A DNA stretch of 64,000 bases from Chamaecrista fasciculata. Lineage: Eukaryota > Streptophyta > Magnoliopsida > Fabales > Fabaceae. The stretch spans positions 59,616-123,615 of the forward strand of contig QANZ01048112.1 in NCBI GenBank assembly GCA_003254925.1, written 5' to 3'. This document shows, piece after piece, positions 10,839 through 22,812 of the stretch; position 1 is the stretch's first letter, and the number at the start of each line of letters is the position of its first letter. The notes below the pieces were generated by a model. It had not been told where the DNA came from. It ran no database searches and worked only from the letters and a program-made list of their open reading frames with translations. A program made the translations under genes and the position numbers.

Positions 10839-13450
10839 ATATTTTAGACTAAAATTACTCTAGATCTTAATGCAATCAAGTTCTAGATCTTAATGCAATT
10901 CACTAGACCATTAAAAAGAAAAAGAATGTCTATGATTCTAAAGGATAAATTACTCTAGACCATGGAAATTCAAATCAAGTTCATTATCAGGCCAAAAAGA
11001 AAAATCAAGGCGAAACCAGGATTTTTGGTTATGGGGGCCAAAATATTTTTTTTGCCAAAATCTTATTTTTAGTCTCTAATACTTATTTAAAGTTCTGTTT
11101 TGGTCCCTAATATTCGAGTTTGACACGAGAGAAATATGACCATACGCAATAGTTAGGGACTAATTATGAAACTTTTAGAAAACATTAAGAACAAAAATAG
11201 AACAAAAAAATATTAAGGACCAAAATAGAACTTTGGGTAAACATTAGGGACCGAAATAGAATTTTGACGTAGTTTTTTCTCTATATATTCTCAACATTAT
11301 AAGATAAAATGTATAAGTTGGACAAAAAAGATATAAAACATATATAAAATGTAAAAAAAATAAGATTGGAGAGATAATAGTATTCAAAATGATTAAAATA
11401 TTAAATAAGAAAAAGATAATTGGTTTGGGGTGAATTTCAATATGACTGGTCATATTTTTTTTTAAAAAATAATTGGTTATATATATTTTCATGAATTTTA
11501 ACATGTTGTTTGATCCAAAATAATTGAATGTGGTTATATATATTTTGTTTTAAGTTTAAATTCAATAAGTACAGAGTTACAATTTGCTTTTGACAAATCT
11601 TTTCATTTGTTCAGTTGGGTCATCTATAAATGAGATTAAATTGGTCTCACTCGTTTCATGTTCAAACAAATGATGAAGTTTATCATATCTCTATCATTTT
11701 AACTTTGCATGCGACGAATATGTAATAACAAGTTACTTTTGACGAGTCATTTCTCTATCTAACTAAAGATGTCGACAAATTGAGCCCCGAAATAAGTTTG
11801 GGATAATAAATTAAGAACCAACGATAAATTATGAAAACATGAAGAACCAGTTTTGCAAATAATAATAACAATAAATGATCATATTGTAATTCACCTCAAA
11901 CACTTGAGACCAAAAGTGTAATTGAGCATATTTTAATACTTTCATATTACGAATCTACCATAATTGAAGTGTCCATATTTAAATATAGAAATTTTATTGT
12001 CATGAGATCAATTAATTAATTAGGGGTTAATTAAACTTACTATTTGAACTAATACATGGTATTGCTATTGAAGAAAAACCTCTATATAGTAACTCAGCAA
12101 CTGCAATTTTCTCTTTGGAAAGTTTGGATATATAAAGGAATTCAAACAAATAATATATATTTTCTCATTAAAAGCATCAAACGAAAATAGAAGACATTGT
12201 ACCCAAAAAAAAAATATAAATATAAGAAAATAGGAGGTACCCTTTTAAATAAGGCAAAAGCTAGCTTGTGACGAAATTTCATATATAATATATGTGTTCA
12301 ATTAAACCAAATGTATATTTGTCAAGCCATTATATATATAATACATATATAGTTATATACATGCATTCACACCTACATATATGTAGAAATCACATAGTTT
12401 ATATTCATAATAATAAAATATATTTTATCATTCTTAGAACAAAATTCCAAAGTCATGAACTATAACAACAATTATCAATGAATTTCGATTTTCATTTACT
12501 TGGGATTTTCCCTTTTATTTATTTGTTGAGTTAGTCTATAATGCAATTTGTGATGTAGCCCAATATTATAGTCATCCATATGATTCAATAACATCGAACA
12601 ATTGTCAAGTAATTGTTTAAATTGGTAAATTTCATATTTTGAAAAAAATTAAAATCTCATCTAAAAAGATATGTAAAATTTTAAATCTTCTAAAATGTAA
12701 GTAACAATCTATTATATATATATATATATATATATAATTGACCAATTTAAGATATTATAATCTATTATTTATTACGATTAGATCAATGGAGTAGTTACAT
12801 TAAATAACATCATTAGTTTTATCCAAGAAAAAAAAAACGTCACTAGTTAGTTGCATGGATATAATAAAATTACATCATACATAAAATTAGAGATGACCGT
12901 AAATAGCTCATGAGAATTAGACATAAACAATTATCAAAGCCAATTCTCATCTTCGAATTTAACGAATAGTCAAATTCTTATACTTGACTTCAGATTCAAA
13001 AAAAAATTAAAATAAATTATTTTTTATTAGTATAAAACCTATTTGCATACTTTTTTACATCTATAACAAACCTAAAAAAAATCATAAATATGAATTTACT
13101 ATTAACACTTTTATGGATAAAGTATAGATAAGATACTCCCTTATCCATCCATGTAATGGGGAGTTGGATCCTCTGTAATTGAATCTCTTAAATTTCCCTG
13201 CATTTAGACAACTTTAAGGTAGGTTAAAAAAATGAATGGTAGAGTTTCATTAACATTTGAATCTCATGGTGACAATTATCCTATAAAAGTACTTAAATAT
13301 AAAGAAATTTAGAGGATTCGATGCCAGAGAATCTAATTTTCTATATTCATTGATTTTAGATCCTAACTCAAACTCATAAAGTAAAATATTAGAATACCAA
13401 TGAGATAATCCTTATTGCACAAAATGTAGCTAGTAATTATAAATATTATT
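10839..13450. other. Intergenic with dispersed repeat pieces
   Basis: No gene seen. About 11035-11275 is an imperfect inverted repeat using 'ggtccctaatattcg' / 'attagggaccgaaatag'. About 11570-11950 is a piece of the dispersed family described at 21912-22404. A TA run lies at about 12714-12736. Confidence 0.45.
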
Positions 13451-13801
13451 TGACTAAATTGCATTAAGATCCCTTAAATTTTAAACTTTGACAAACATAC
13501 TCCATGAGTTTTCAATTATGCTCACTTAGGACCCTTGACTTTTAAAAACTTTATAAACAGACCCCTTGAACTTACAATTTTGCTCATTTAAGACCCTTAA
13601 ATAATCTCATTTAAAAAAAAAACAAGGGTCTTAAGTGAACAAAATTAAAAGCTCAAGGGATTTGTCTGTTAAATTTTAAAACTTAAGGGTCCTAAGTGAG
13701 TATAGTTAAAAATTCAGTGGATTTATCTGTCAAGTTTTAAGACTTATAAATATTTTCTGCCTCTAACCTAAAACTCATGGGGCTTTAATGCAACTTAGCC
13801 G
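13451..13801. mobile_element. Inverted-repeat MITE, about 350 bp
   Basis: The left arm begins 'gactaaattgcattaagatc' and the right arm ends 'gggctttaatgcaacttag', complementary with mismatches. The two arms meet at an A-rich centre near 13615. The same family forms the outer element at 9249-10838. The superfamily is uncertain because no target duplication was clear. Confidence 0.55.
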
Positions 13802-15421
13802 TATTATCCATAGTCAAGAAGAGAGAAAAAGAGGGGAAGAAAAAGAAGGAATAAGCCATGGGAATTACAAATAGCTATAGATAGAGAGAGAGATTGAAAA
13901 GTGAAGGAGAAGAGGTCAATGGTGTTGTGTTTTACACATATCTCTGTTCGTATGATTAGCTTCAAAATTCAAACTTCAAGGTCTTGGGGAATATTCAAGA
14001 ATCTCTGGAAGCATAGCTCTACGCTCCACAAAACATCTACGCTCCACAGAACATCTATAAAAAAGCATAGGAGAAAAAAGAGATTCTAGGCAACACACCT
14101 AAGAAAGAAGATAAAATTCAGGACTCCTATACTACAAAATACCTCAAACATACAGATCTACAACATGATAAAATCAGAGAACATGGAAGATTTTTGAACG
14201 AGGCAACACACCCCCACTCTCTCTGAGAGGAAAAATCTTCTTGACTCGTCCTCTTCTTCAATATTTTCGAAGTGTAGATCTGAGAGGACAAAAGAGAAAC
14301 CCTTTCCTAATGAAAGGGAGAAATCTCCTCTAATGGGAGAAGAAAACTTCCTTAATGAAAGTAGAAAACCTCCCTAATGGAGGAGAGGGCGACAAAAACC
14401 ATACCTAAAAGAGAAAAAGGGGCCACCGTTGATGAAGCAACGGCACCCCCGCAGCAAGTCGAACTAGGAGGTCGCAGAGAGAGTTGAAGACGCGTGGCTG
14501 CTAGGGTTTCTCCCTGGTCCCTATCTTTTTGATCTATAAAATACTTTACTTCCAAAGCGTTCTATTATGACACTTCATTCTCATCTATGCATATTGCCAA
14601 TGCAAACCAATCCCCCCCCCCCCCCNGATAAAAAAAAATTCTTAAATTTTAGCTATTACGTAAAAAAACTTTCTGAACTTAAATTAATGACGAAAGATCA
14701 AACATCTTAAACTTTTGATTTCATGAAAAATAATTTTTTTCATCAAGATTTTTGAATTTATTAAAAAATAAGATTTTCAATTCTGTAATTTTATAATTAT
14801 TTTTGTATTTTATATTAATTTAAACTAAAATTTAATTTTTATTGTAATTGATAGTAGTTAAAAAGCTTAAAGAATAGATTTTTTCAATGAAAAATTTAAC
14901 GAAAAATGTCATTTATATAAAAATGAAAGTTTAATAATCTTTTTTCATTTTTTTTAAAATTTTTGGGATTTTTTTTGCAATAACTAAAGTTGAGGAAAAT
15001 TCTATGTATTATTTTAGGTTTTACTTCAACATTATTTTTCCTTTCAATAATGAGTTTTTTTTTTCACAAATCCGTTTTAATGGTACAAGGTAGGACCTCA
15101 AGTTCAAAAAAAGCCCTCCAACTAAATATTACAACTACACTATATTCTCAAGTTTTTCAAGCCAAAAAAAAAATAACTACGTTGTTAAGTTTTATAGTGG
15201 AAATTAGATAGGAGTTGATCCATCAATTTAGATCTTCTATAGTATTTCAGGGGTGTAGTGTTGACAGAGATAGAATTAGGTTAAAGAGAAAGTGTCAGTG
15301 AAACCCACTTTCTCTTTCTACTTGTTCTTTTCTCTTTCTGCACTTCACTGCAGTATGAAGGATCCAAATTAGTTGATCCACTTGGACTTGGTGATTACTT
15401 CAACACTACTCTAAGTTTCAA
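13802..15421. other. Intergenic; leader-like purine-rich block and minisatellite
   Basis: About 13990-14560 is less AT-rich than its surroundings and contains four imperfect 21-22-bp repeats (14306-14388, phrase 'ccctaatggagga'). It might be the remnant of a non-LTR element leader or of a captured gene, but no protein was recognised. A run of C followed by a single N at 14626 marks a sequencing or assembly weak point. The remaining DNA to 15421 is AT-rich without a gene. Confidence 0.35.
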
Positions 15422-15760
15422 AAAGGATAATGCAGCGGAAAACACCATAGCTTAAGCTATGGAAATTTTCACTCTACTTTTTACACGTTTTTTAATAAAA
15501 TTGAGTAAAATTAAAAAAAAAAGAAAAAGAAAAAGAGAGGAGAGAGTGAGATAAAAAAAATCATAGCTTTTATAACAAAATCCTTTTCAAAAGGATAATG
15601 CGACAAAAAACACCATAGCTTAAGCTATGAAAATTTTCACTCTTCTTTTAACACGCTTTTTAATAAAATTGATTAAAATTAAAAAAAAAAAAGAAAAGGA
15701 GAGGATAGAGAGCGAGATAAAAAAATCATAGCTTAAGCTATGGTTTTTTTTTTATAGCAA
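15422..15760. repeat. Two tandem 170-bp repeats, each with an 18-bp palindrome
   Basis: Two direct copies of 'aaaaggataatgc...' start near 15420 and 15590. Each holds a CATAGCTTAAGCTATG palindrome followed by an A-rich and GA-rich stretch. The second copy ends with a further copy of the palindrome at about 15726. It may be a pair of related MITEs or a local duplication. Confidence 0.6.
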
Positions 15761-15924
15761 AACCCATCAAACCAAATATATTATTTAGAAATATGTAATA
15801 TATAATAAAATTTCTTATCTAATAGTTAACTTATCTGATTAATATTATTACACATTAATTATGAATAAAATTATATTTTATTTAGTCTAATAATATTAAC
15901 TTGCTTGCTTTTAATGCTATATTA

Positions 15925-16342
15925 ACTTATCTTTCATTTATTTTAGATTAGTCTTACATGTTTTCATGATATTTTAAATTGGTCGAGAAAATATTGAATA
16001 TGATCATATCTTTTTCATTTCAAGTTCAAATGAGACGAATCCAGAGACACAAGTTTATTTTGACAAGTACTTTGAGACCATTAACAAATGAGGTCAAATT
16101 AAATCCTAAAAGTGAATAACTTGTTTCACGATCACACAAGTGAAATTGGTCATATATCTCTCTTTTAATTTCAAGTCCGAATGTGACGAATTCAAAACTA
16201 TGTACTAACTCTTGAAAGTAGGTTTGGGACCAATTTGAAGTATCATGAAAATATGAAAGACCAATCTAAAACAAATAAAAGATAAGCGACTAATTTAAAA
16301 TTTACTCCATACATAAGGGATCAATTTGAGACTTTAGCCTAT
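15925..16342. repeat. Fragment of a dispersed MULE-type repeat
   Basis: This shares long phrases with 21912-22404 ('tcatttattttagattagtc', 'ggatcaatttgagacttt', 'tgcgacgaatt'). The right end is recognisable; the left end is eroded. Confidence 0.5.
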
Positions 16343-16814
16343 AATAAAATCACAATCTCCTAAAAAAAAGTAAAAAACAGAAACATTAAAAAATTATTGT
16401 AAAAATGAATTCCGTTAATCTAATTAATTATTTAATTAGTGAATGATGTGATTAAGAAGTAAGTACCAAGCTTGATTACTGTTTTTTCTGTTTGGGTCAA
16501 ATGATGTGATTTTTAGGTTCTCTGCCACACACGCGTGTTTTCTGCTCGCGTGCCGGATCATGTCCCTCGCACGTGACGTCATCTCACTTAATATTAATAA
16601 CCTTCTTTTCATCCATTTAATTAATATATAATAGTATGGATATAATATAATTCTATTAATTAAGTTTATAAGAGAAATTAATTCTCATGTGCAAGATAAA
16701 TTATAAATTAACAGCGAAAATTCAAAAAACAATTAAGCATCCTGACTCATCATCAAGCTAGACACCCCGTACCTTACTAAAAGTTTTTCACGTTTCTGAT
16801 CAAGGTGATCACAA

Positions 16815-16846
<32 letters not shown>

Positions 16847-17499
16847 TCTATATTATATGACGGAGGGCTTTATGTTGGTCAAAAATAAATAAATTAAAAA
16901 TAAAAAAAAGAAATAAACATCTGAAACTTGATAATTGGCTAACTATATAAATAATGTGAGAGAGGAAGTAATAGATGAGATTTAAGAAAGTGAAAACTTA
17001 TTATTTGTTTTTTAATTTTCATATTTTTAACGATTTAATCCTTGAATAATAGAAATATACTATTTAGTCACTGAATAACTACAAATGTTAAATCAAACGT
17101 TACATAAACGGGCACAGAAAGCCCCTAGTTTTTATATATATATATATATATATATATGAGAATGAACTAATCATAAAGGCAACAACTTGACTTGTTAATT
17201 TTAAATAAGGCAAAAACACTATTATCAAATTTTACATCAATTTTAAATTTTTTTTAGTCAATATCATGTTGGAATTTTTGGAGATTAGCATTAATCTATT
17301 GTAAAATTAATATTTATGTTTCTTGATAAGTAATTAATTTATCATAAGACTGAATAAGAATGAATTGAGTTCATATTAATTGTAGTAATTAATGAGTTTG
17401 ATTATCCACAAGTCTTCTGAGATTGGGCTAAGAATCCAAAACCACGTCCGAAGAGTATCAATAATTATCCCATTAAATTATTAATATATATATATATAT
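16343..17499. other. Intergenic; one GC-richer island with ACGT motifs
   Basis: About 16510-16590 is GC-richer and contains CACGTGACGTCA at 16570-16581 (a joined G-box and C-box), plus ACGCGTGT. No gene follows in a clear way. TA microsatellites lie at about 16826-16850 and 17135-17157. Confidence 0.4.
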
Positions 17500-18395
17500 G
17501 GAGTTTGTTTATTAAAGGGATTGTTTTGTAATTATGTTTAGTGACCATTTTGTAATATTTACTAATTGACTAATTAGTAAACATTTTGACTATTTATATG
17601 TCAAATATGTTTTCATAACACACGGTCCCTCTCTGTTCAACTTTGGTCCATTTCTTATCAAAAAATCTGGATACTCCATCTTTTGCAACTCTTTGGATCT
17701 TGTAGCTTGAAGATCTTAGCTCCATTCAAGATCAATGTCAACTTTAGGCTAGTGATTTCATCTCCCACACTGGATTTATTTGAATTACTAATATAATATA
17801 TATATATGGAGTTTGTTTATTAAAGGGATTGTTTTGTAATTATATTTAAAGACCATTTTGTAATATTTACTAATGGACTAATTAGTGAACATTTTGACTA
17901 TTTATATGTCAAACATGTTTTTATAACACAAGGTTCCTCTTTGTTCAACTTTGGTCCATTTCTTAGTACAAATTCTGAATACTTCATCTTGTGCGATTCT
18001 TTGGATCTTATGGCTTGAAGATCTTATCTCTATTCAAGATCAATGTCAATTCCAAGTTAGTGATTTTATCTCCTACACCGAATTTATTTGAATTACTAAT
18101 ATATATATATATATATGGAGTTTTTATTAAAGGGACTGTTTTATAATTATGTTTAAAGATCATTTTGTAATGTTTACTAATTGATTAATTAGTGAATATT
18201 TTGACTATTTATATGTCAAACATGTTTTCATAACGCACAATCCCTCTTTGTTCAACTTTGGTCTTTCTTAGCACAAAATCTAAACACTTTATCTTGTGCA
18301 ACTTTTTTATCTTGTGGCTTGAAGATTTTAGTTTCATTCAAGATCAATGTCAACTCTAGGTTAGTGATTTTATCTCCTATTCCAGATTTATTTCC
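17500..18395. repeat. Tandem array, about 308-bp unit, 2.9 copies
   Basis: The copies start at 17500, 17808 and 18117 with 'ggagttt(g)...attaaaggga'. Each carries 'ttcaactttggtcc' and 'gcttgaagatctta' and is separated from the next by a TA run. The copies differ by scattered substitutions, so they are not an assembly echo. The unit matches no family that I recognise. Confidence 0.8.
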
Positions 18396-18904
18396 ATCAT
18401 ATCAACTTTCAAATTTGTTTCTAATGTTTTTTTTTTTGTTGTTAATTTCGTTTTCAAAATTTCACATTTTGGTCAACTTTAACTTTGAACTAACTTTTTC
18501 AATAAATTAATGATATGCTTCATCATGTTTTTTAATTTTAGTTAGGATTTGACTTTTTTTCTTTTATCAATTTCACATTATATGTCATTAGTCAAGTAGA
18601 ATCTATTGTTAATTGTTTGTTAAAATAAAAGAAAATGATGAAATTAATTGATTAAAATATAAAACCTTAAGAATAAAATTGATACTAAAAATATATTAAA
18701 AGTAAAAATAAAAATTTATAGATTAAAAAAAGTATTTTTGCCCTTAAATAAGACAATCGATAATGCATGCATGCATGTAATTAAGTAAGCGGCATTAGTA
18801 AATAGGGATTTGATAGCTAGAGTTCTCATCATTAGATGGACTGACCTTTTTTTTTTAAGGCCGAAGTGTAATTTTCATAATTTAAAGTCTCCTAATATTT
18901 AATA
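18396..18904. other. Intergenic, AT-rich
   Basis: Nothing recognised apart from poly-T runs. Confidence 0.4.
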
Positions 18905-19172
18905 CTTTTTCTGTTTCAAAATATCTGTTTTGTTGAAAGATTTTTTTTATCCTAAAATATTTGATGTTTTACAAAATTAAGAGAGCATTAATGATTTTTT
19001 ACCATTTTATCCTTATTAAAAGTCAAAACTATTCAATTAGTGAGGGTAATTAGGAGTAATTTAATGAGAACAATTTTGTCTTTTAACTCATATTTCTTTT
19101 CATTTTAAGTAAATTAATTATTTTCTTGATCTGTGTTTATCTCAAAAAACTAGTATTTTAAAACAAAGGAAG
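18905..19172. mobile_element. Stowaway-like MITE, degenerate, 268 bp
   Basis: The left end CTTTTTCTGTTTCAAAATAT and the right end 'ttaaaacaaaggaag' resemble the Stowaway consensus CTCCCTCCGTTTC. TA dinucleotides flank both sides (18903-18904 and 19173-19174). It is a Tc1/mariner-type non-autonomous element without coding. Confidence 0.55.
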
Positions 19173-19174
19173 TA

Positions 19175-19687
19175 CTAAGATGGACTTGCATATAGGCCCA
19201 TCTTTCAAAAATACATATCATTATGATTATTTTCATAATTCAATTTGTTTGGAAATTTGTAATAATAAATTAGAATCCCGTTGAATTTTGAATTTTATTT
19301 TTACGTTTCACTTGTGACTTGTGAGAAACGTTTTTTTTCCATTAATAGTAGGCGGCTACTCGGAGACACAACCAAGAGTGTGTAATCACATAAATTTCAT
19401 TAGTGAGAAGATAATATATAATTTTGTAATTATTATTAATATGTTCTTTTTTAAATATATATTTATAATCTATAATTTGCAATTAAATAAATGTCAAGAT
19501 ATATATAATTCAATAATAAAATTTATGACTATAAAAGAACACCAACATCTACTAAATACACTATCCTTTTTTTTTCTTATATTAATTATTATTTGGCAAC
19601 GGTACTATCATGTACCTTTTAATTATTGATGAATATCTTAAAATGAGATTCAAGATAAGATAATTAAATTTTTTTTCATTAGTTAAC
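19175..19687. other. Intergenic, AT-rich
   Basis: No gene or element recognised. Confidence 0.4.
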
Positions 19688-19690
19688 TAA

Positions 19691-20911
19691 GGCTCCGTTC
19701 GTCTGCGTTTACAATCAAAGTTGATTATTTGTGTATTGGTGTTTGGATGAAAGTTGATTATTTGGTGTGAAATTATTGAAATGTGTATGTAATGATTGTG
19801 GTTGGTAGATAGAAGGATAAAGAAATTGATAAATTGTCTAGGGGTAGAAATGGAAGAAAAAGTTAGAAAAAGTAGAAAAAAGTAAGATGTGATTTGATTA
19901 TAATCATAGTGTGTTTGGATGTGATCGTTGCTTTTAAAAAAATCAGATTTTGTCACTGTTTGCCTCGGAAATCGTTAAAATATGATTATAACTGTAGACA
20001 ACTTGTAAGGTGCTTATTTGGTTTGATCGATCCAACTCATTTTTGCCTACGAAATGGTGGACCGAAATGACTAAAGTGTAGCATTTTTCGAATCAGGTCC
20101 CGACATTCGGTGGACCACCGAAAAAAATGGTCCAGTGTTTCACACAAGATGAGAGAGAATGAAAAGAAAACTCCAGAATCGAAAAAAATTTCAATTTGGC
20201 ATAGTTGATAAAACTCTCTCCTCTCTCTCTCGTCTCCGTCTCTCTCTCTCTCTCTCATCCAACGTCCGCCGAAATTGTTCCTCCTGAGATAAATTTGTCG
20301 GTGAGATTTAGAAAATTAAAAAAGAAGAAGAAGAAATTGTTGATTGAATTGTTAATTAGTTATGTACCTGGGCCTGAAGGAATTGATCAATCTCGTGTCT
20401 CTGTTGTTTGATTTGTGAAGCAAAATCTTGGGATAAGAGAGATGAGAAAGCATAGGAGTGATGATGATGATGAAGATCATGTGGTTGTGATTGAGGTTGT
20501 TGTTGATGTAACTGAAATTGTTGGTGGTCGGCGAAGGAGGATAAACGAAGCCGGAGACTCTGTTTGGATTTTGGAGGAGAGAGAGAGATGAGAGAGAATG
20601 GAAGGAAGAGAAGAAGGAAGGGGCAAAATTACAATTTAGGCCAACACAAATTTGATTTAATTACAAACTAGTTCATTATTGAGGGAAATGATTATTTTAT
20701 CCTTGTGTTGGGTGATTGATTGTATTAGAATATAGGTAACTGTAGATATATATATATATATATATATATAGGGGTATAAATGTAATTGAGTGTGTTTGAT
20801 TATAAAAAAATCATGATTATAATTTGATCAGAAAAAAAAAAGCATAAATGAACATGCTTATTACGATTATAATCAGAGCAAATTATAATCAAAGCGCAAA
20901 CGAACTGGGTC
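19691..20911. mobile_element. PIF/Harbinger-type non-autonomous element, 1.2 kb
   Basis: The left end GGCTCCGTTCGTCTGCG and the right end 'cgcaaacgaactgggtc' are imperfect inverted repeats, with AT-rich subterminal arms built on 'aatcaaagttgattat'. TAA flanks it on both sides (19688-19690, 20912-20914), the 3-bp duplication of PIF/Harbinger. The interior at about 20040-20640 is different in composition, with CT and GA runs; it may be captured gene-leader DNA or a nested piece. No transposase. Confidence 0.65.
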
Positions 20912-20914
20912 TAA

Positions 20915-21902
20915 GAAGCTTTTAGCCGCAAAAACACTCTCGCTTCTCTCTTCTCTCCAAGGCCGTCGTCACTCGTCATTCATCATCTACCAAAGCAGCG
21001 ACAGCCGTCCACGCCTTTTTCTCTATTTCTAGTTGCAGATCTGAAGTTTATTTTTGGTGTACCTTTTTTGTTTTCTCATCTTTCTTTTTCTCATTCTTAA
21101 ATAATCTCATATTTGGGTTTAGTTGCCCTTTTTTGTGGTTATTTTTCGGATCTGGTTTATCCTCTTGATTGGTGATGTTTCTTTCATTTTTTTTTGTTGT
21201 GTTCAGTTTTCAGCTTTTAGCTTCTCTGGATATTCAATCTCGCTCTCGACGCTTGTATCTTTTTGGTGAAGTCGATGGTTTTTTTTATCATGAAGTTAAT
21301 TTCCTTATTGATAAACAATATATATAATAATAAATTTCTTGTTGGCAACACTTTTAGTGATTTTTTTCATCCTCACGATATCATCCTTATAGGATCAGTG
21401 TTCCTTATAATTATGAGCCCGATTCGACTTTTAATTCAACAATGTTTATGATGTATGCTTCTTGTTTATCAGTTTTAAAGTCTCTTATCGTTTATAAGTG
21501 TCGTTTAACTTTTATTTAATATATTTTATCTTATTATAAAAAAAAACGGATTTGAACACAAAACTTTAGCAAAATATATATATGATCAAATAGGTCATGT
21601 GATTTGTTCAGAACAAATTACACGTTATTGTAACTTTTTCTATAGCGTTTATTAATTATTACGGTACAAAAATTGACAACAAGTATTTGACCGCAACAAT
21701 TTTCAATAAGCTCTTTTCCCCAATTTTTTTTAAATGCTATTTTAATATAAAAAAAATCCAATTAGAGGAAAGCCTGCATGACATGACACGATGTCGGTAT
21801 AATTTTGTATTAACTTGTAAAGGGCATTTGACAATTAATCAGTAGGCCTTCAAATTAGAGAGAGAAATGGAAAGAAAGTGAGATTTCAATTTTGATGTCC
21901 AA
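20915..21902. other. Intergenic; orphan gene-leader-like block
   Basis: About 20935-21280 looks like a plant 5' UTR with the start of a leader intron: a C/T-rich opening ('cactctcgcttctctcttct'), 'cagatctgaag', then a long T-rich run. No ORF with a recognisable product follows. It could be the left-over 5' end of a lost gene. The remainder is AT-rich. Confidence 0.35.
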
Positions 21903-21911
21903 TTCAAATTA

Positions 21912-22404
21912 GGTCAAAGTCTCAAATTGGTCCCTTATCTTTCATTTATTTTAAATTAGTCCTACATCTTTCCTTGACGTTTCAAATTGGTCCTAAAAAT
22001 ATTGAATGTAGTTATATCACTCTCATTTGAAGTTCAAATGCGACGAATATAAAGTTGCGAGTTTCTTTTGATGAGTACTTTAAGACCATCAACAAACGAG
22101 ATCAAATCAAGTCCCCAAAGTGGATAACTTGTTTCTCGGTCAAATAAGTGAAATTGATCATATTGATCTCTCTCATTTCAAGTCCAAATGCGATAAGTTC
22201 AAGACTATGTTTTAACTCATGAAGCGTTCTTTCTCTGTCTAGTTAAGATCACTAGCAAATAAGGTCAAATTGAATATTGAAAGTAGGTTCGAGATTAATT
22301 TGAATTATCATGAAAAAATGTAAGACCAATCAGAAACAAATGAAATATAAGAGACTAATTTGAAATCTACCCTATATATAAGGGACCAATTTGAGACTTC
22401 GGCC
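21912..22404. mobile_element. MULE-type MITE, 493 bp
   Basis: The left end GGTCAAAGTCTCAAATTGGT and the right end ACCAATTTGAGACTTCGGCC are inverted repeats. Flanks are TTCAAATTA (21903-21911) and TTTAAATTA (22405-22413), a 9-bp duplication with one difference. This is the best preserved copy of a dispersed family also seen in pieces at about 11.6, 15.9, 25.3, 29.6, 37.8 and 38.7 kb. Confidence 0.65.
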
Positions 22405-22413
22405 TTTAAATTA

Positions 22414-22802
22414 TTTGATTTATATTTGATTTTATCAAATGTTTAATTTGATCATGTATCCACTATATATATATATATATATATATATCCTCAATCCATA
22501 TATTCGTTGTGTCTAAATATGAGGCTACAATTGAATATAATTCAAATATTCAAAGGTAAGCGTGTAGCCGACAGGTAGTAATGGCAAAGTTTGGTGGCTC
22601 TCTACCAAATTTTACAAAAATGTCAACACTTCAAAGTTCAAATTCCCCAATCACTTTAAGTAGATTTTGGAGTAAACTAATTATTTAGTCCCTAAAATAT
22701 TATTAAATTGACAATCTTCAAAAGATTAAAATGTATATTTAGTCAAGATCAAAATAATATATTTTTTTAGTCATTTAAAGATTAAAATGATATACTATTT
22801 AA
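22414..22802. other. Intergenic, AT-rich
   Basis: Nothing recognised except a TA run at about 22468-22488. Confidence 0.4.
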
Positions 22803-22812
22803 TTCATAAAAA

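Noticed and set aside
17500-18395. CRISPR-like or regulatory repeat array
   Set aside because: Units of about 308 bp directly abut, without spacers, in a plant nuclear context; it is a plain tandem array.
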